Shown: positions 24,846 through 37,700 of the stretch, one piece after another | Layout of the letters: every line of letters begins with the position of its first letter | Position numbering within the stretch: the first letter of the stretch is position 1 | Source of the DNA: Physella acuta | Taxonomy: Eukaryota; Mollusca; Gastropoda; Physidae | Direction: 5' to 3' | Assembly (NCBI RefSeq): GCF_028476545.1 | Contig: NW_026732664.1 | Coordinates: 186,001 to 250,000 of the forward strand | DNA length: 64,000 bases | Made by a program: the position numbers and the translations under genes | Notes under the pieces: model-generated | What the model saw: the letters and a program-made list of their open reading frames with translations, nothing else | Databases searched by the model: none | What the model was told of the DNA's origin: nothing

Positions 24846-27800
24846 GTCCGAGCAGTGGAGGTGGTCCAGCGACTCACATCGCCCTCGTACACCTCTAGGA
24901 TCTGGTTGTCGGGTGAGATGACGGGCGGCTCGTTGACGTCGGTGACGCTGACGGTGTAGGTGTAGGACTTGGACGTGCAGTAGCCGTCGGTGGCCGAGAC
25001 GATGAGGAGCGGGCGCTGCAGCAGGTAGCTCTCGTAGTCCAACTTAGACTTGAGGACCACGGAAGTACCTGGGGAGGGGTGGGTCACGGGCGGTTTTAGA
25101 CTCATGGGTGGGGGGGGGGGTAAAGGAGTTCTCGCATTATGGTCAAACTGAAACATTGACGTCTGTTTGAAAGTAGAAACAGATCTATTGTAAAACCACT
25201 TTAAACCAGTAGCGTTGTAAAGATCGAGTGATACCAGTTAACTGATAATTTGGTAAAAGGCAACAAGTCCAATTTTTCCGTAACATCAAAGGCGAGTCCG
25301 CTCTGACAGCAAATATCCTAGCTACACCACTTCTTATAGCATGGCGCCAGTCCTGTATGACGACTTACAATGACGCTACATCAGTCATACCACTTACATC
25401 ATGAAGTCACGTCTTTCTGACCTTTTGTTTAGCACATCTAGCTTACCGCTGATATCGTGACGTCACATCTGGCTTACCGCTGATATCGTGACGTGACATC
25501 TAGCTTACCGCTGATATCGTGACGTCACATCTGGCTTACCGCTGATATCGTGACGTCACATCCAACTTACCGCTGATATCGTGACATCACATCCACCTTA
25601 CAGCTGATATCGTGACGTCACATCCAACTTACCGCTGATATCGTGACGTCACATCCAACTTACCGCTGATATCGTGACGTCACATCCAACTTACCGCTGA
25701 TATCGTGACGTCACATCCGACTTACCGCTGATATCGTGACGTCACATCCGACTTACCGCTGATATCGAAGAGACTGAGGGCACTGGTTGGGCTGGTGGTG
25801 AAGGACAAGGTCGTTGAACCCGAGTCGTCCACGACGTCAAGGTTGATGAGAGAGGTCGACACGGCCGTGTCTTCAGGCCAGCGAGCTGTCGCGTCAAGGT
25901 TCGTGATCTTGGGCGTCTGGTTGGCGCCTGCAGACGTCAACATTTCACCTTGATGTGGGTGGCTGGTTTATTTGATTGTTCTGTTTTTGTAATGGTTGTT
26001 TTTGTCGAATGATGGCTATATGGATGTAGTGTTGTTTTATTGGGCCAGCATTTGTTTCATGTTTTAATTTTATTAAGTTTTTCTTGTGTGCATGTTTGTT
26101 TATATTTCTACCACGCTAAGTTTAACGTTTTGTTTTGGTGTGTCTTATGGCTATAGGAGATGTCATTGTGGGACTATTTGTTGTGTGTGGTGGAGCTGGG
26201 TGTTGTGTGTGGTGTAGTTGTGTGTGGTGTAGTTGTGTGTGGTGTAGCTGGGTGTTGTGTGTGGTGTAGTTGTGTGTGGTGTAGTTGTGTGTGGTGTAGC
26301 TGTGTGTGGTGTAGCTGTGTGTGGTGTGTGGTGTAGTTGGGTGTTGTGTGTGGTGTAGTTGTGTGTTGTGTGTGGTGTAGTTGTGTGTGGTGTAGTTGTG
26401 TGTGGTGTAGTTGTGTGTGGTGTAGCTGGGTGTTGTGTGTGGTGTAGTTGTGTGTGGTGTAGTTGGGTGTTGTGTGTGGTGTAGTTGTGTGTGGTGTAGC
26501 TGGGTGTTGTGTGTGGTGTAGTTGTGTGTGGTGTAGTTGTGTGTGGTGTAGTTGGGTGTTGTGTGTGGTGTAGCTGTGTGTGGTGTAGCTGGGTGTTGTG
26601 TGTGGTGTAGTTGTGTGTGGTGTAGTTGGGTGTTGTGTGTGGTGTAGCTGTGTGTGGTGTGTGGTGTAGTTGTGTGTGGTGTAGTTGGGTGTTGTGTGTG
26701 GTGTAGCTGTGTGTGGTGTGTGGTGTAGTTGTGTGTGGTGTAGTTGGGTGTTGTGTGTGGTGTAGTTGGGTGTGGTGTAGTTGGGTGTTGTGTGTGGTGT
26801 AGTTGGGTGTGGTGTAGTTGGGTGTTGTGTGTGGTGTAGTTGGGTGTTGTGTGTGGTGTAGCTGTGTGTGGTGTGTGGTGTAGTTGTGTGTGGTGTAGTT
26901 GGGTGTTGTGTGTGGTGTAGTTGGGTGTGGTGTAGTTGGGTGTTGTGTGTGGTGTAGTTGGGTGTTGTGTGTGGTGTAGTTGGGTGTTGTGTGTGGTGTA
27001 GTTGTGTGTTGTGTGTGGTGTAGTTGTGTGTTGTGTGTGGTGTAGTTGTGTGTGGTGTAGTTGTGTGTGGTGTAGTTGGGTGTTGTGTGTGGTGTAGTTG
27101 GCTGTGGTGTAGTTAGGTGTTGTGTGTGGTGTAGTTGGGTGTTGTGTGTGGTGTAGTTGGGTGTTGTGTGTGGTGTAGTTGTGTGTTGTGTGTGGTGTAG
27201 TTGTGTGTGGTGTAGTTGTGTGTGGTGTAGTTGTGTGTGGTGTAGTTGGGTGTTGTGTGTGGTGTAGTTGTGTGTGGTGTAGTTGGGTGTTGTGTGTGGT
27301 GTAGTTGGGTGTTGTGTGTGGTGTAGTTGTGTGTGGTGTAGTTGGGTGTTGTGTGTGGTGTAGTTGGGTGTTGTGTGTGGTGTAGTTGTGTGTGGTGTAG
27401 TTGTGTGTGGTGTAGTTGTGTGTGGTGTAGTTTGGTGTTGTGTGTGGTGTAGTTGTGTGTGGTGTAGTTGTGTGTGGTGTAGTTGTGTGTGGTGTAGTTG
27501 TGTGTGGTGTAGTTGTGTGTGGTGTAGTTGTGTGTGGTGTAGTTGTGTGTGGTGTAGTTGGGTGTTGTGTGTGGTGTAGTTGTGTGTGGTGTAGTTGTGT
27601 GTGGTGTAGTTGTGTGTGGTGTAGTTGTGTGTGGTGTAGTTGTGTGTGGTGTAGTTGTGTGTGGTGTAGTTGTGTGTGGTGTAGTTGTGTGTGGTGTAGT
27701 TGGGTGTTGTGTGTGGTGTAGTTGGGTGTTGTGTGTGGTGTAGTTGGGTGTGGTGTAGTTGGGTGTGGTGTAGTTGTGTGTGGTGTAGTTGTGTGTGGTG

Positions 27801-30800
27801 TGTGGTGTAGTTGTGTGTGGTGTAGCTGTGTGTGGTGTAGCTGTGTGTGGTGTAGCTGTGTGTGGTGTAGCTGTGTGTGGTGTAGTTGTGTGTGGTGTAG
27901 TTGTGTGTGGTGTGTGGTGTAGTTGTGTGTGGTGTAGTTGGGTGTTGTGTGTGGTGTAGCTGGGTGTTGTGTGTGGTGTAGCTGGGTGTTGTGTGTGGTG
28001 TAGCTGTGTGTGGTGTGTGGTGTAGTTGTGTGTGGTGTAGTTGGGTGTTGTGTGTGGTGTAGTTGTGTGTGGTGTAGTTGTGTGTGGTGTAGTTGGGTGT
28101 TGTGTGTGGTGTAGCTGGGTGTTGTGTGTGGTGTAGCTGTGTGTGGTGTAGTTGTGTGTGGTGTAGTTGTGTGTGTGTAGTTGGGTGTTGTGTGTGGTGT
28201 AGCTGTGTGTGGTGTAGTTGGGTGTTGTATGTGGTGTAGCTGTGTGGTGTAGCTGGGTGTTGTATGTGGTGTAGCTGTGTGGTGTAGCTGGGTGTTGTGT
28301 AGTTGGGTGTTGTGTGTGGTGTAGCTGTGTGTGGTGTAGTTGTGTGTTGTGTGTGGTGTAGCTGGGTGTTGTGTGGTGTAGCTGTGTTTTGTGTGGTGTT
28401 GCTGGGTGTTGTGTTTGGTGTAGCTGGGTGTTGTGTTTGGTGTAGCTGGGTGTTGTGTTTGGTGTAGCTGGGTGTTGTGCGGCTGATGGCGCGAAATTCA
28501 GATCAGTCGGCTGTGGCTGGTCGAGGTGATGTGTTGCTCGGAGTGTGTGACTGAGTGTGTGACTGAGTGTGTGACTGAGTGTGTGACTGAGTGAGTGACT
28601 GAGTGTGTGACTGAGTGAGTGAGTGAGTGTGTGACTGAGTGTGTGACTGAGTGTGTGACTGAGTGTGTGACTGAGTGTGTGACTGAGTGAGTGAGTGAGT
28701 GTGTGACTGAGTGTGTGACTGAGTGTGTGACTGAGTGAGTGAGTGAGTGTGTGACTGAGTGTGTGACTGAGTGTGTGACTGAGTGTGTGACTGAGTGTGT
28801 GACTGAATGACTGAGTGAGTGAGTGAGTGAGTGAGTGAGTGAGTGAGTGAGTGTGTGACTGAGTGTGTGACTGAGTGTGTGACTGAGTGTGTGACTGAGT
28901 GAGTGAGTGAGTGTGTGACTGAGTGTGTGACTGAGTGTGTGACTGAGTGTGTGACTGAGTGTGTGACTGAGTGAGTGAGTGAGTGTGTGACTGAGTGTGT
29001 GACTGAGTGTGTGACTGAGTGAGTGAGTGAGTGTGTGACTGAGTGTGTGACTGAGTGTGTGACTGAGTGTGTGACTGAGTGTGTGACTGAGTGAGTGACT
29101 GAGTGTGTGACTGAGTGAGTGAGTGAGTGTGTGACTGAGTGTGTGACTGAGTGTGTGACTGAGTGTGTGACTGAGTGTGTGACTGAGTGAGTGAGTGAGT
29201 GTGTGACTGAGTGTGTGACTGAGTGTGTGACTGAGTGAGTGAGTGAGTGTGTGACTGAGTGTGTGACTGAGTGTGTGACTGAGTGTGTGACTGAGTGTGT
29301 GACTGAATGACTGAGTGAGTGAGTGAGTGAGTGAGTGAGTGAGTGAGTGAGTGAGTGTGTGACTGAGTGTGTGACTGAGTGTGTGACTGAGTGTGTGACT
29401 GAGTGTGTGACTGAGTGTGTGACTGAGTGTGTGACTGAGTGTGTGACTGAGTGTGTGACTGAATGACTGAGTGAGTGAGTGAGTGAGTGTGTGACTGAGT
29501 GTGTGACCGAGTGTGTGACTGAGTGTGTGACTGAGTGTGTGACTGAGTGTGTGACTGAGTGTGTGACTGAGTGTGTGACTGAGTGTGTGACTGAGTGAGT
29601 GAGTGAGTGAGTGTGTGACTGAGTGAGTGAGTGAGTGTGTGACTGAGTGTGTGACTGAGTGTGTGACTGAGTGTGTGACTGAGTGTGTGACTGAGTGAGT
29701 GAGTGAGTGTGTGACTGAGTGTGTGACTGAGTGTGTGACTGAGTGAGTGAGTGAGTGTGTGACTGAGTGTGTGACTGAGTGTGTGACTGAGTGTGTGACT
29801 GAGTGTGTGACTGAGTGTGTGACTGAATGACTGAGTGAGTGAGTGAGTGAGTGTGTGACTGAGTGTGTGACTGAGTGTGTGACTGAGTGTGTGACTGAGT
29901 GTGTGACTGAGTGTGTGACTGAGTGTGTGACTGAGTGTGTGACTGAGTGTGTGACTGAGTGTGTGACTGAGTGTGTGACTGAGTGTGTGACTGAGTGTGT
30001 GACTGAGTGTGTGACTGAGTGTGTGACTGAATGACTGAGTGAGTGAGTGAGTGTGTGACTGAGTGTGTGACTGAGTGTGTGACTGAGTGTGTGACTGAGT
30101 GTGTGACTGAGTGTGTGACTGAGTGTGTGACTGAGTGTGTGACTGAGTGTGTGACTGAGTGTGTGACTGAGTGTGTGACTGAGTGTGTGACTGAGTGTGT
30201 GACTGAGTGTGTGACTGAGTGTGTGACTGAGTGTGTGACTGAGTGTGTGACTGAGTGTGTGACTGAGTGTGTGACTGAGTGTGTGACTGAGTGTGTGACT
30301 GAGTGTGTGACTGAGTGAGTGAGTGAGTGTGTGACTGAGTGTGTGACTGAGTGTGTGACTGAGTGTGTGACTGAGTGTGTGACTGAGTGTGTGACTGAGT
30401 GTGTGACTGAGTGTGTGACTGAGTGTGTGACTGAGTGTGTGACTGAGTATGTGACTGAGTGTGTGACTGAGTGTGTGACTGAGTGTGTGACTGAGTGTGT
30501 GACTGAGTGTGTGACTGAGTGTGTGACTGAGTGTGTGACTGAGTGTGTGACTGAGTGTGTCACTGAATGACTGAGCGACAGGTCGTGCTTGGCTTGTGGA
30601 CGGTGGAAAACTTGTTTTGTAATCCTTGTAAAGTGGTGAAGTTGACAATTTTTATTTCTATTCTATATATATAATTCTCTTCTTGGGGACGTTTAGGAAG
30701 TCTGGTGAGCTGTGGTTCACGCTAAATGTTTACATTCGTAGAGCCGGGATTAGGGGCATTGAATTTCTTCTTTTATTTTTCATGCATGTGTTTTTCTAGT

Positions 30801-31662
30801 TTCATATTGCTAAGTCTGACTGGGTGTGTAGTTTAGGTGTTATGTTTGTATAAGTAGGGTATATGTTAAGTGTAGGTCAGAGGCGTAGCGACCCTTCCCG
30901 GCGCCCGGGTACAAACTTTCGATTTGCATCCCCCCCCTCAAGATTTCGATTTGCAGCCCCTCCTCAAACTTTCGATTTGCACCCCCCCCCTTCCTCAAGC
31001 TTTCAATTTATTTTTCCAACCCATTTTGGCGCCCCCTAAGGTCGGCGCCCGGGGACATATGTCCCCCCGCCCCCCTCGCTACGCCTCTGGTGTAGGTCTT
31101 AGTTGACCTACTTGTCTGAGAATGGCTCTAGCGTGCGTGACCACACACACGCAAGTGGCAAAGTGTGGACCTACCGCTGAGTGTGGCCGTGATGACCTGT
31201 GGACCTACCGCTAAATGTGGCCGTGATGACCTATGGACCTACCGCTAAATGTGGCCGTGATGACCTGTGGACCTAGCGCTGAGTGTGGCCGTGATGACCT
31301 ATGGACCTACCGCTAAATGTGGCCGTGATGACCTATGGACCTACCGCTGAGTGTGGCCGTGATGACCTATGGACTACTGCTGAGTGTGGCCGTGATGACC
31401 TGTGGACCTAGCGCTGAGTGTGGCCGTGATGACCTGTGGACCTACCGCTGAGTGTGGCCGTGATGACCTGTGGACCCACGTTTGTTATCTTCCCGTCTGA
31501 CAGCCGGACTTCAAAGGTCATCTTGTCGTTACACTCTGAGCTGAGGTCATTGACCGCGTAAATCTGACCCACTGGTAGACACAACACGATTGTTAATGGC
31601 GAGTTAATGGCGAGTTAATGGTGAGTTTCTTCAACACTACTAACACTAATACAAGGTTAAAG

Positions 31663-31735
<73 letters not shown>

Positions 31736-34700
31736 GCACGCGACTCACGTGAATTGACGGCGAAGTTTGATGAAGTGGGCGTGGTCTTGAGTGTGTAGTA
31801 GATGGGGTCACCGTCGGGGTCAGCCGCAGATATGGTGTACAGGGGGGTCAGGGCGGTGGTCGTCTTCGTGTTGGACCAGATGAAGGAATCTGTGGGGCAG
31901 ATAGTTCAGGGGGTCAGGGGTCAGTCTCGTAGGTCAGGGGGTCAGGGTCAGGGGTCAGTCTTGTAGGTCAGGGGTCAGTCTCGTAGGTCAGGGGTCAGTC
32001 TTAGGGGTCAGTCTCGTAGGTCAGGGGGTCAGTCTCGTAGGTCAGGGGTCAGTCTCATAGGTCAGGGATCAGTCTCGTAGGTCAGGGGGTCAGGCTCGTA
32101 GGTCAGGGGTCAGTCTCATAGGTCAGGGGGTCAGTCTTGTAGGTTATGGGGTCAGTCTTGTAGGTTATGGGGTCAGTCTTGTAGGTCAGGGGTTAGATTA
32201 GTAGGTCAGGAAGTCAGTCTCGTAGGTCAGGGGTCAGTCTCGTAGGTCAGGGGTCCGTCTTGTAGGTCGGGGGTCAGTCTCGTAGGTCAGGGGTCCGTCT
32301 TGTAGGTCGGGGGTCCGTCTCGTAGGTCAGGGGTCCGTCTCGTAGGTCAGGGGGTCAGTCTTGTAGGTCAGAGACAGAATGCTGAGACTTTACCCGTGAG
32401 ACCGTTGGTGAAGTATGGAGCAGAGTTGGGTATGAGTCTGACATAGATGTGTTTGGTCGTAATGGGATCAGTGCCGTCGTTACAGCTCAAGGTGATGTCA
32501 TACTCCGGCACTTCGTTAAAGTTGAGCGTGGCCACGGAGGGGTAGAACTGGAGCTCATACTCGCCCTGCGCTGTGGACAAATAGTGGACATTTACAGGGT
32601 GTGGACAAATGGTGGACATTTACAGTGTGTGGACAAATGGTGGACATTTACAGGGTGTGGACAAATGGTGGACATTTAGTGTGGACAAATGGTGGACATT
32701 TACAGTGTGTGGACAAATGGTGGACATTTACAGGGTGTGGACACATGGTGGACATTTACAGTGTGTGGACAAATGGTGGACATTTACAGTGTGTGGACAA
32801 ATGGTGGACATTTACAGTGTGTGGACACATGGTGGACATTTACAGGGTGTGGACACATGGTGGACATTTACAGGGTGTGGACAAATGGTGGACATTTACA
32901 GTGTGTGTGGACAAATGGTGGACATTTACAGTGTGTGGACAAATGGTGGACATTTACAGGGTGTGGACAAATGGTGGACATTTACAGTGTGTGGACAAAT
33001 GGTGGACATTTACAGAGTGTGGACAAATGGTGGACATTTAGTGTGGACAAATGGTGGACATTTAGTGTGGACAAATGGTGGACATTTAGTGTGGACAAAT
33101 GGTGGACATTTACAGTGTGTGGACATATAGTGGACATTTACAGTGTGTGTGGACAAATGGTGGACATTTACAGGGTGTGGACAAATGGTGGACATTTACA
33201 GTGTGTGGACATTTACAGGGTGTGGAAAATGGTGGACATTTACAGTGTGTGGATAAATGGTGGACATTTAGTGTGGACAAATGGTGGACATTTACAGTGT
33301 GTGGACATATAGTGGACATTTACAGGGTGTGGACACATGGTGGACATTTACAGGGTGTGGACAAATGGTGGACATTTAGTGTGGACAAATGGTGGACATT
33401 TACAGTGTGTGGACAAATGGTGGACATTTACAGGGTGTGGACACATGGTGGACATTTACAGTGTGTGTGGACAAATGGTGGACATTTAGTGTGGACAAAT
33501 GGTGGACATTTACAGTGTGTGGACAAATGGTGGACATTTACAGGGTGTGGACACATGGTGGACATTTACAGTGTGTGGACAAATGGTGGACATTTACAGG
33601 GTGTGTGGACAAATGGTGGACATTTACAGGGTGTGGACAAATGGTGGACATTTACAGTGTGTGGACAAATGGTGGACATTTACAGGGTGTGGACACATGG
33701 TGGACATTTACAGTGTGTGTGGACAAATGGTGGACATTTAGTGTGGACAAATGGTGGACATTTACAGTGTGTGGACATATAGTGGACATTTACAGGGTGT
33801 GGACAAATGGTGGACATTTACAGTGTGTGGACATATAGTGGACATTTACAGTGTGTGGACAAATGGTGGACATTTACAGGGTGTGGACATATAGTGGACA
33901 TTTACAGGGTGTGGTCAAATGGTGGACATTTACAGTGTGTGGACATATAGTGGACATTTACAGTGTGTGGACAAATGGTGGACATTTACAGTGTGTGGAC
34001 AAATGGTGGACATTCACAGGGTGTGGACAAATGGTGGACATTTACAGTGTGTGTGGACAAATGGTGGACATTTAGTGTGGACAAATGGTGGACATTTACA
34101 GGGTGTGGACAAATGGTGGACATTTAGTGTGGACAAATGGTGGACATTTACAGGGTGTGGACATATAGTGGACATTTAGTGTGGACAAATGGTAGACATT
34201 TACAGCTTGTGGACATATAGTGGACATTTACAGGTTGTGGACAAATGGTGGACACATACAGTGTGTGGACAAATGGTGGACATTTAGTGTGTGTGGACAA
34301 ATGGTGGACATTTTGTGTGGACAAATGGTGGACATTTAGTGTGGACAAAGGGTGGACATTTACAGGGTGTGGACAAATGGTGGACATTTACAGTGTGTGG
34401 ACAAATGGTGGACATTTAGTGTGGACAAAGGGTGGACATTTACAGTGTGTGGACAAATGGTGGACATTTACAGTGTGTGGACAAATGGTGGACATTTAGT
34501 GTGGACAAATGGTGGACATTTAGTGTGGACAAATGGTGGACATTTAGTGTGGGAAAATGGTGGAATTAAGTGTGGACAAATGGTGGACATTTAGTGTGGA
34601 CAAATGGTGGACATTTACAAGGTGTGGACAAATGGTGGACATTTAGTGTGGACAAATGGTGGACATTTACAGGGTGTGGACAAATGGTGGACATTTAGTG

Positions 34701-37700
34701 TGGACAAATGGTGGACATTTACAGTGTGTGGACACATGGTGGACATTTACAGGGTGTGGACACATGGTGGACATTTACAGGGTGTGGACACATGGTGGAC
34801 ATTTACAGGGTGTGGACACATGGTGGACATTTACAGGGTGTGGACACATGGTGGACATTTACAGTTTGTGGACAAATGGTGGACATTTACAGGGTGTGGA
34901 CACATGGTGGACATTTACAGTGTGTGTGGACAAATGGTGGACATTTACAGGGTGTGGACAAATGGTGGACATTTACAGGGTGTGGACACATGGTGGACAT
35001 TTACAGGGTGTGGACACATGGTGGACATTTACAGGGTGTGGACACATGGTGGACATTTACAGGGTGTGGACACATGGTGGACATTTAGTGTGGACAAATG
35101 GTGGACATTTACAGTTTGTGGACAAATGGTGGACATTTACAGGGTGTGGACAAATGGTGGACATTAACAGGGTGTGGACACATGGTGGACATTTAGTGTG
35201 GACACATGGTGGACATTTACAGTGTGTGTGGACAAATGGTGGACATTTAGTGTGGACACATGGTGGACATTCACAGTGTGTGGACAAATGGTGGACATTT
35301 ACAGGGTGTGGACAAATGGTGGACATTTACAGGGTGTGGACAAATGGTGGACATTTACAGGGTGTGGACAAATGGTGGACATTTACAGTGTGTGGACAAA
35401 TGGTGGACATTTACAGGGTGTGGACAAATGGTGACATTTACAGTGTGTGGACAAATGGTGGACATTTACAGGGTGTGGACACATGGTGGACATTTACAGG
35501 GTGTGGACACATGGTGGACATTTACAGGGTGTGGACACATGGTGGACATTTACAGGGTGTGGACACATGGTGGACATTTACAGGGTGTGGACACATGGTG
35601 GACATTTACAGGGTGTGGACACATGGTGGACATTTAGTGTGGACAAATGGTGGACATTTACAGGGTGTGGACACATGGTGGACATTTGCAGGGTGTGGAC
35701 AAATGGTGGACATTTACAGGGTGTGGACACATGGTGGACATTTAGTGTGGACAAATGGTGGACATTTAGTGTGGACAAATGGTGGACATTTACAGTGTGT
35801 GGACACATGGTGGACATTTACAGGGTGTGGACACATGGTGGACATTTACAGGGTGTGGACACATGGTGGACATTTACAGGGTGTGGACACATGGTGGACA
35901 TTTAGTGTGGACAAATGGTGGACATTTACAGTTTGTGGACAAATGGTGGACATTTACAGGGTGTGGACACATGGTGGACATTTAGTGTGGACACATGGTG
36001 GACATTTACAGTGTGTGTGGACAAATGGTGGACATTTAGTGTGGACACATGGTGGACATTTAGTGTGGACACATGGTGGACATTTACAGTGTGTGGACAA
36101 ATGGTGGACATTTAGTGTGGACACATGGTGGACATTCACAGTGTGTGGACAAATGGTGGACATTTACAGGGTGTGGACAAATGGTGGACATTTACAGGGT
36201 GTGAACACATGGTGGACATTTACAGGGTGTGGACAAATGGTGGACATTTACAGTGTGTGGACACATGGTGGACATTTACAGGGTGTGGACACATGGTGGA
36301 CATTTACAGGGTGTGGACAAATGGTGGACATTTACAGTGTGTGGACACATGGTGGACATTTACAGGGTGTGGACACATGGTGGACATTTACAGGGTGTGG
36401 ACACATGGTGGACATTTAGTGTGGACAAATGGTGGACATTTACAGGGTGTGGACACATGGTGGACATTTACAGGGTGTGGACAAATGGTGGACATTTACA
36501 GGGTGTGGACACATGGTGGACATTTAGTGTGGACAAATGGTGGACATTTAGTGTGGACAAATGGTGGACATTTACAGTGTGTGGACACATGGTGGACATT
36601 TACAGGGTGTGGACACATGGTGGACATTTACAGGGTGTGGACACATGGTGGACATTTACAGGGTGTGGACACATGGTGGACATTTAGTGTGGACACATGG
36701 TGGACATTCACAGTGTGTGGACAAATGGTGGACATTTACAGGGTGTGGACAAATGGTGGACATTTACAGGGTGTGGACACATGGTGGACATTTACAGGGT
36801 GTGGACAAATGGTGGACATTTACAGGGTGTGGACAAATGGTGGACATTTACAGTGTGTGGACACATGGTGGACATTTACAGGGTGTGGACAAATGGTGGA
36901 CATTTACAGTGTGTGGACACATGGTGGACATTTACAGTGTGTGGACATTTACAGGGTGTGGAGAAACATTTGACATCTTGTGTGGCACTATACAGAGCCT
37001 CCAAATGTTTGCTGGTTCGGTCACAGCTTGTTAGTTTAAACATTGTCGTTATCATTACATCAGTGCCGGCGCCAGGTTATCTAGCGCCCTATGCAAAAAA
37101 TTATTTAAACGCCCCCTTTCACACAAATTAATTACTAAAACATATGTATAAGAAAACAATTAATTAAAAGTGACATATTAATTTATTATCTATTGCATAC
37201 ACGCTATAAGTATACATTAAAAATCCAATTTTACTTGCCTCCTTCATCTCAAAAGTTTGTACTAATTCCTTCAATTCCAGTTTGCAAGCGTAATCACATT
37301 TTATTAAATTGTTGCTAAGTGCACGAGTCTACTTTGTGCTTTACAACATAGCCCCCCCCCCTTAGAAAATTTTAAGTGTTTCCCTTCCCCCCTCCCGGGA
37401 GAAAAAGTCTGGAAAAAACCACTGAATGAAAAAAGTTCTTGTAGTGTTGGGCTCTCTACAGTCCTACCAAGGTGAGTTCCAAAACGGAACTTACTTGTTT
37501 TAAGCTTGACTGTCTTTAGTTATAATTGTAAAATGTCTATATTGTGTGAATATGTAACGATTTTTCGGTTTTTGAAAAATAAAAAGTTATAAATAATATA
37601 GATTCCAGCCTAAAATTGTTATATATGAATCCTTTAGGAGAGGGTGAAAAATATGAAAAGACAACTAATAAGATGTTTAATTTACGACTAAGACTGTGTC

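Noticed and set aside
28498-30648. Two overlapping antisense open frames of 716 and 686 residues (THSVTHS repeats)
   Set aside because: They are translations of a 12-bp tandem array whose period is a multiple of three. No splice signals or non-repeat coding sequence are present.
34656-36419. 587-residue plus-strand frame (VWTNGGHLQ repeats) and its many neighbours
   Set aside because: These are translations of the 27/19-bp array in cadherin intron 2, open in several frames at once.
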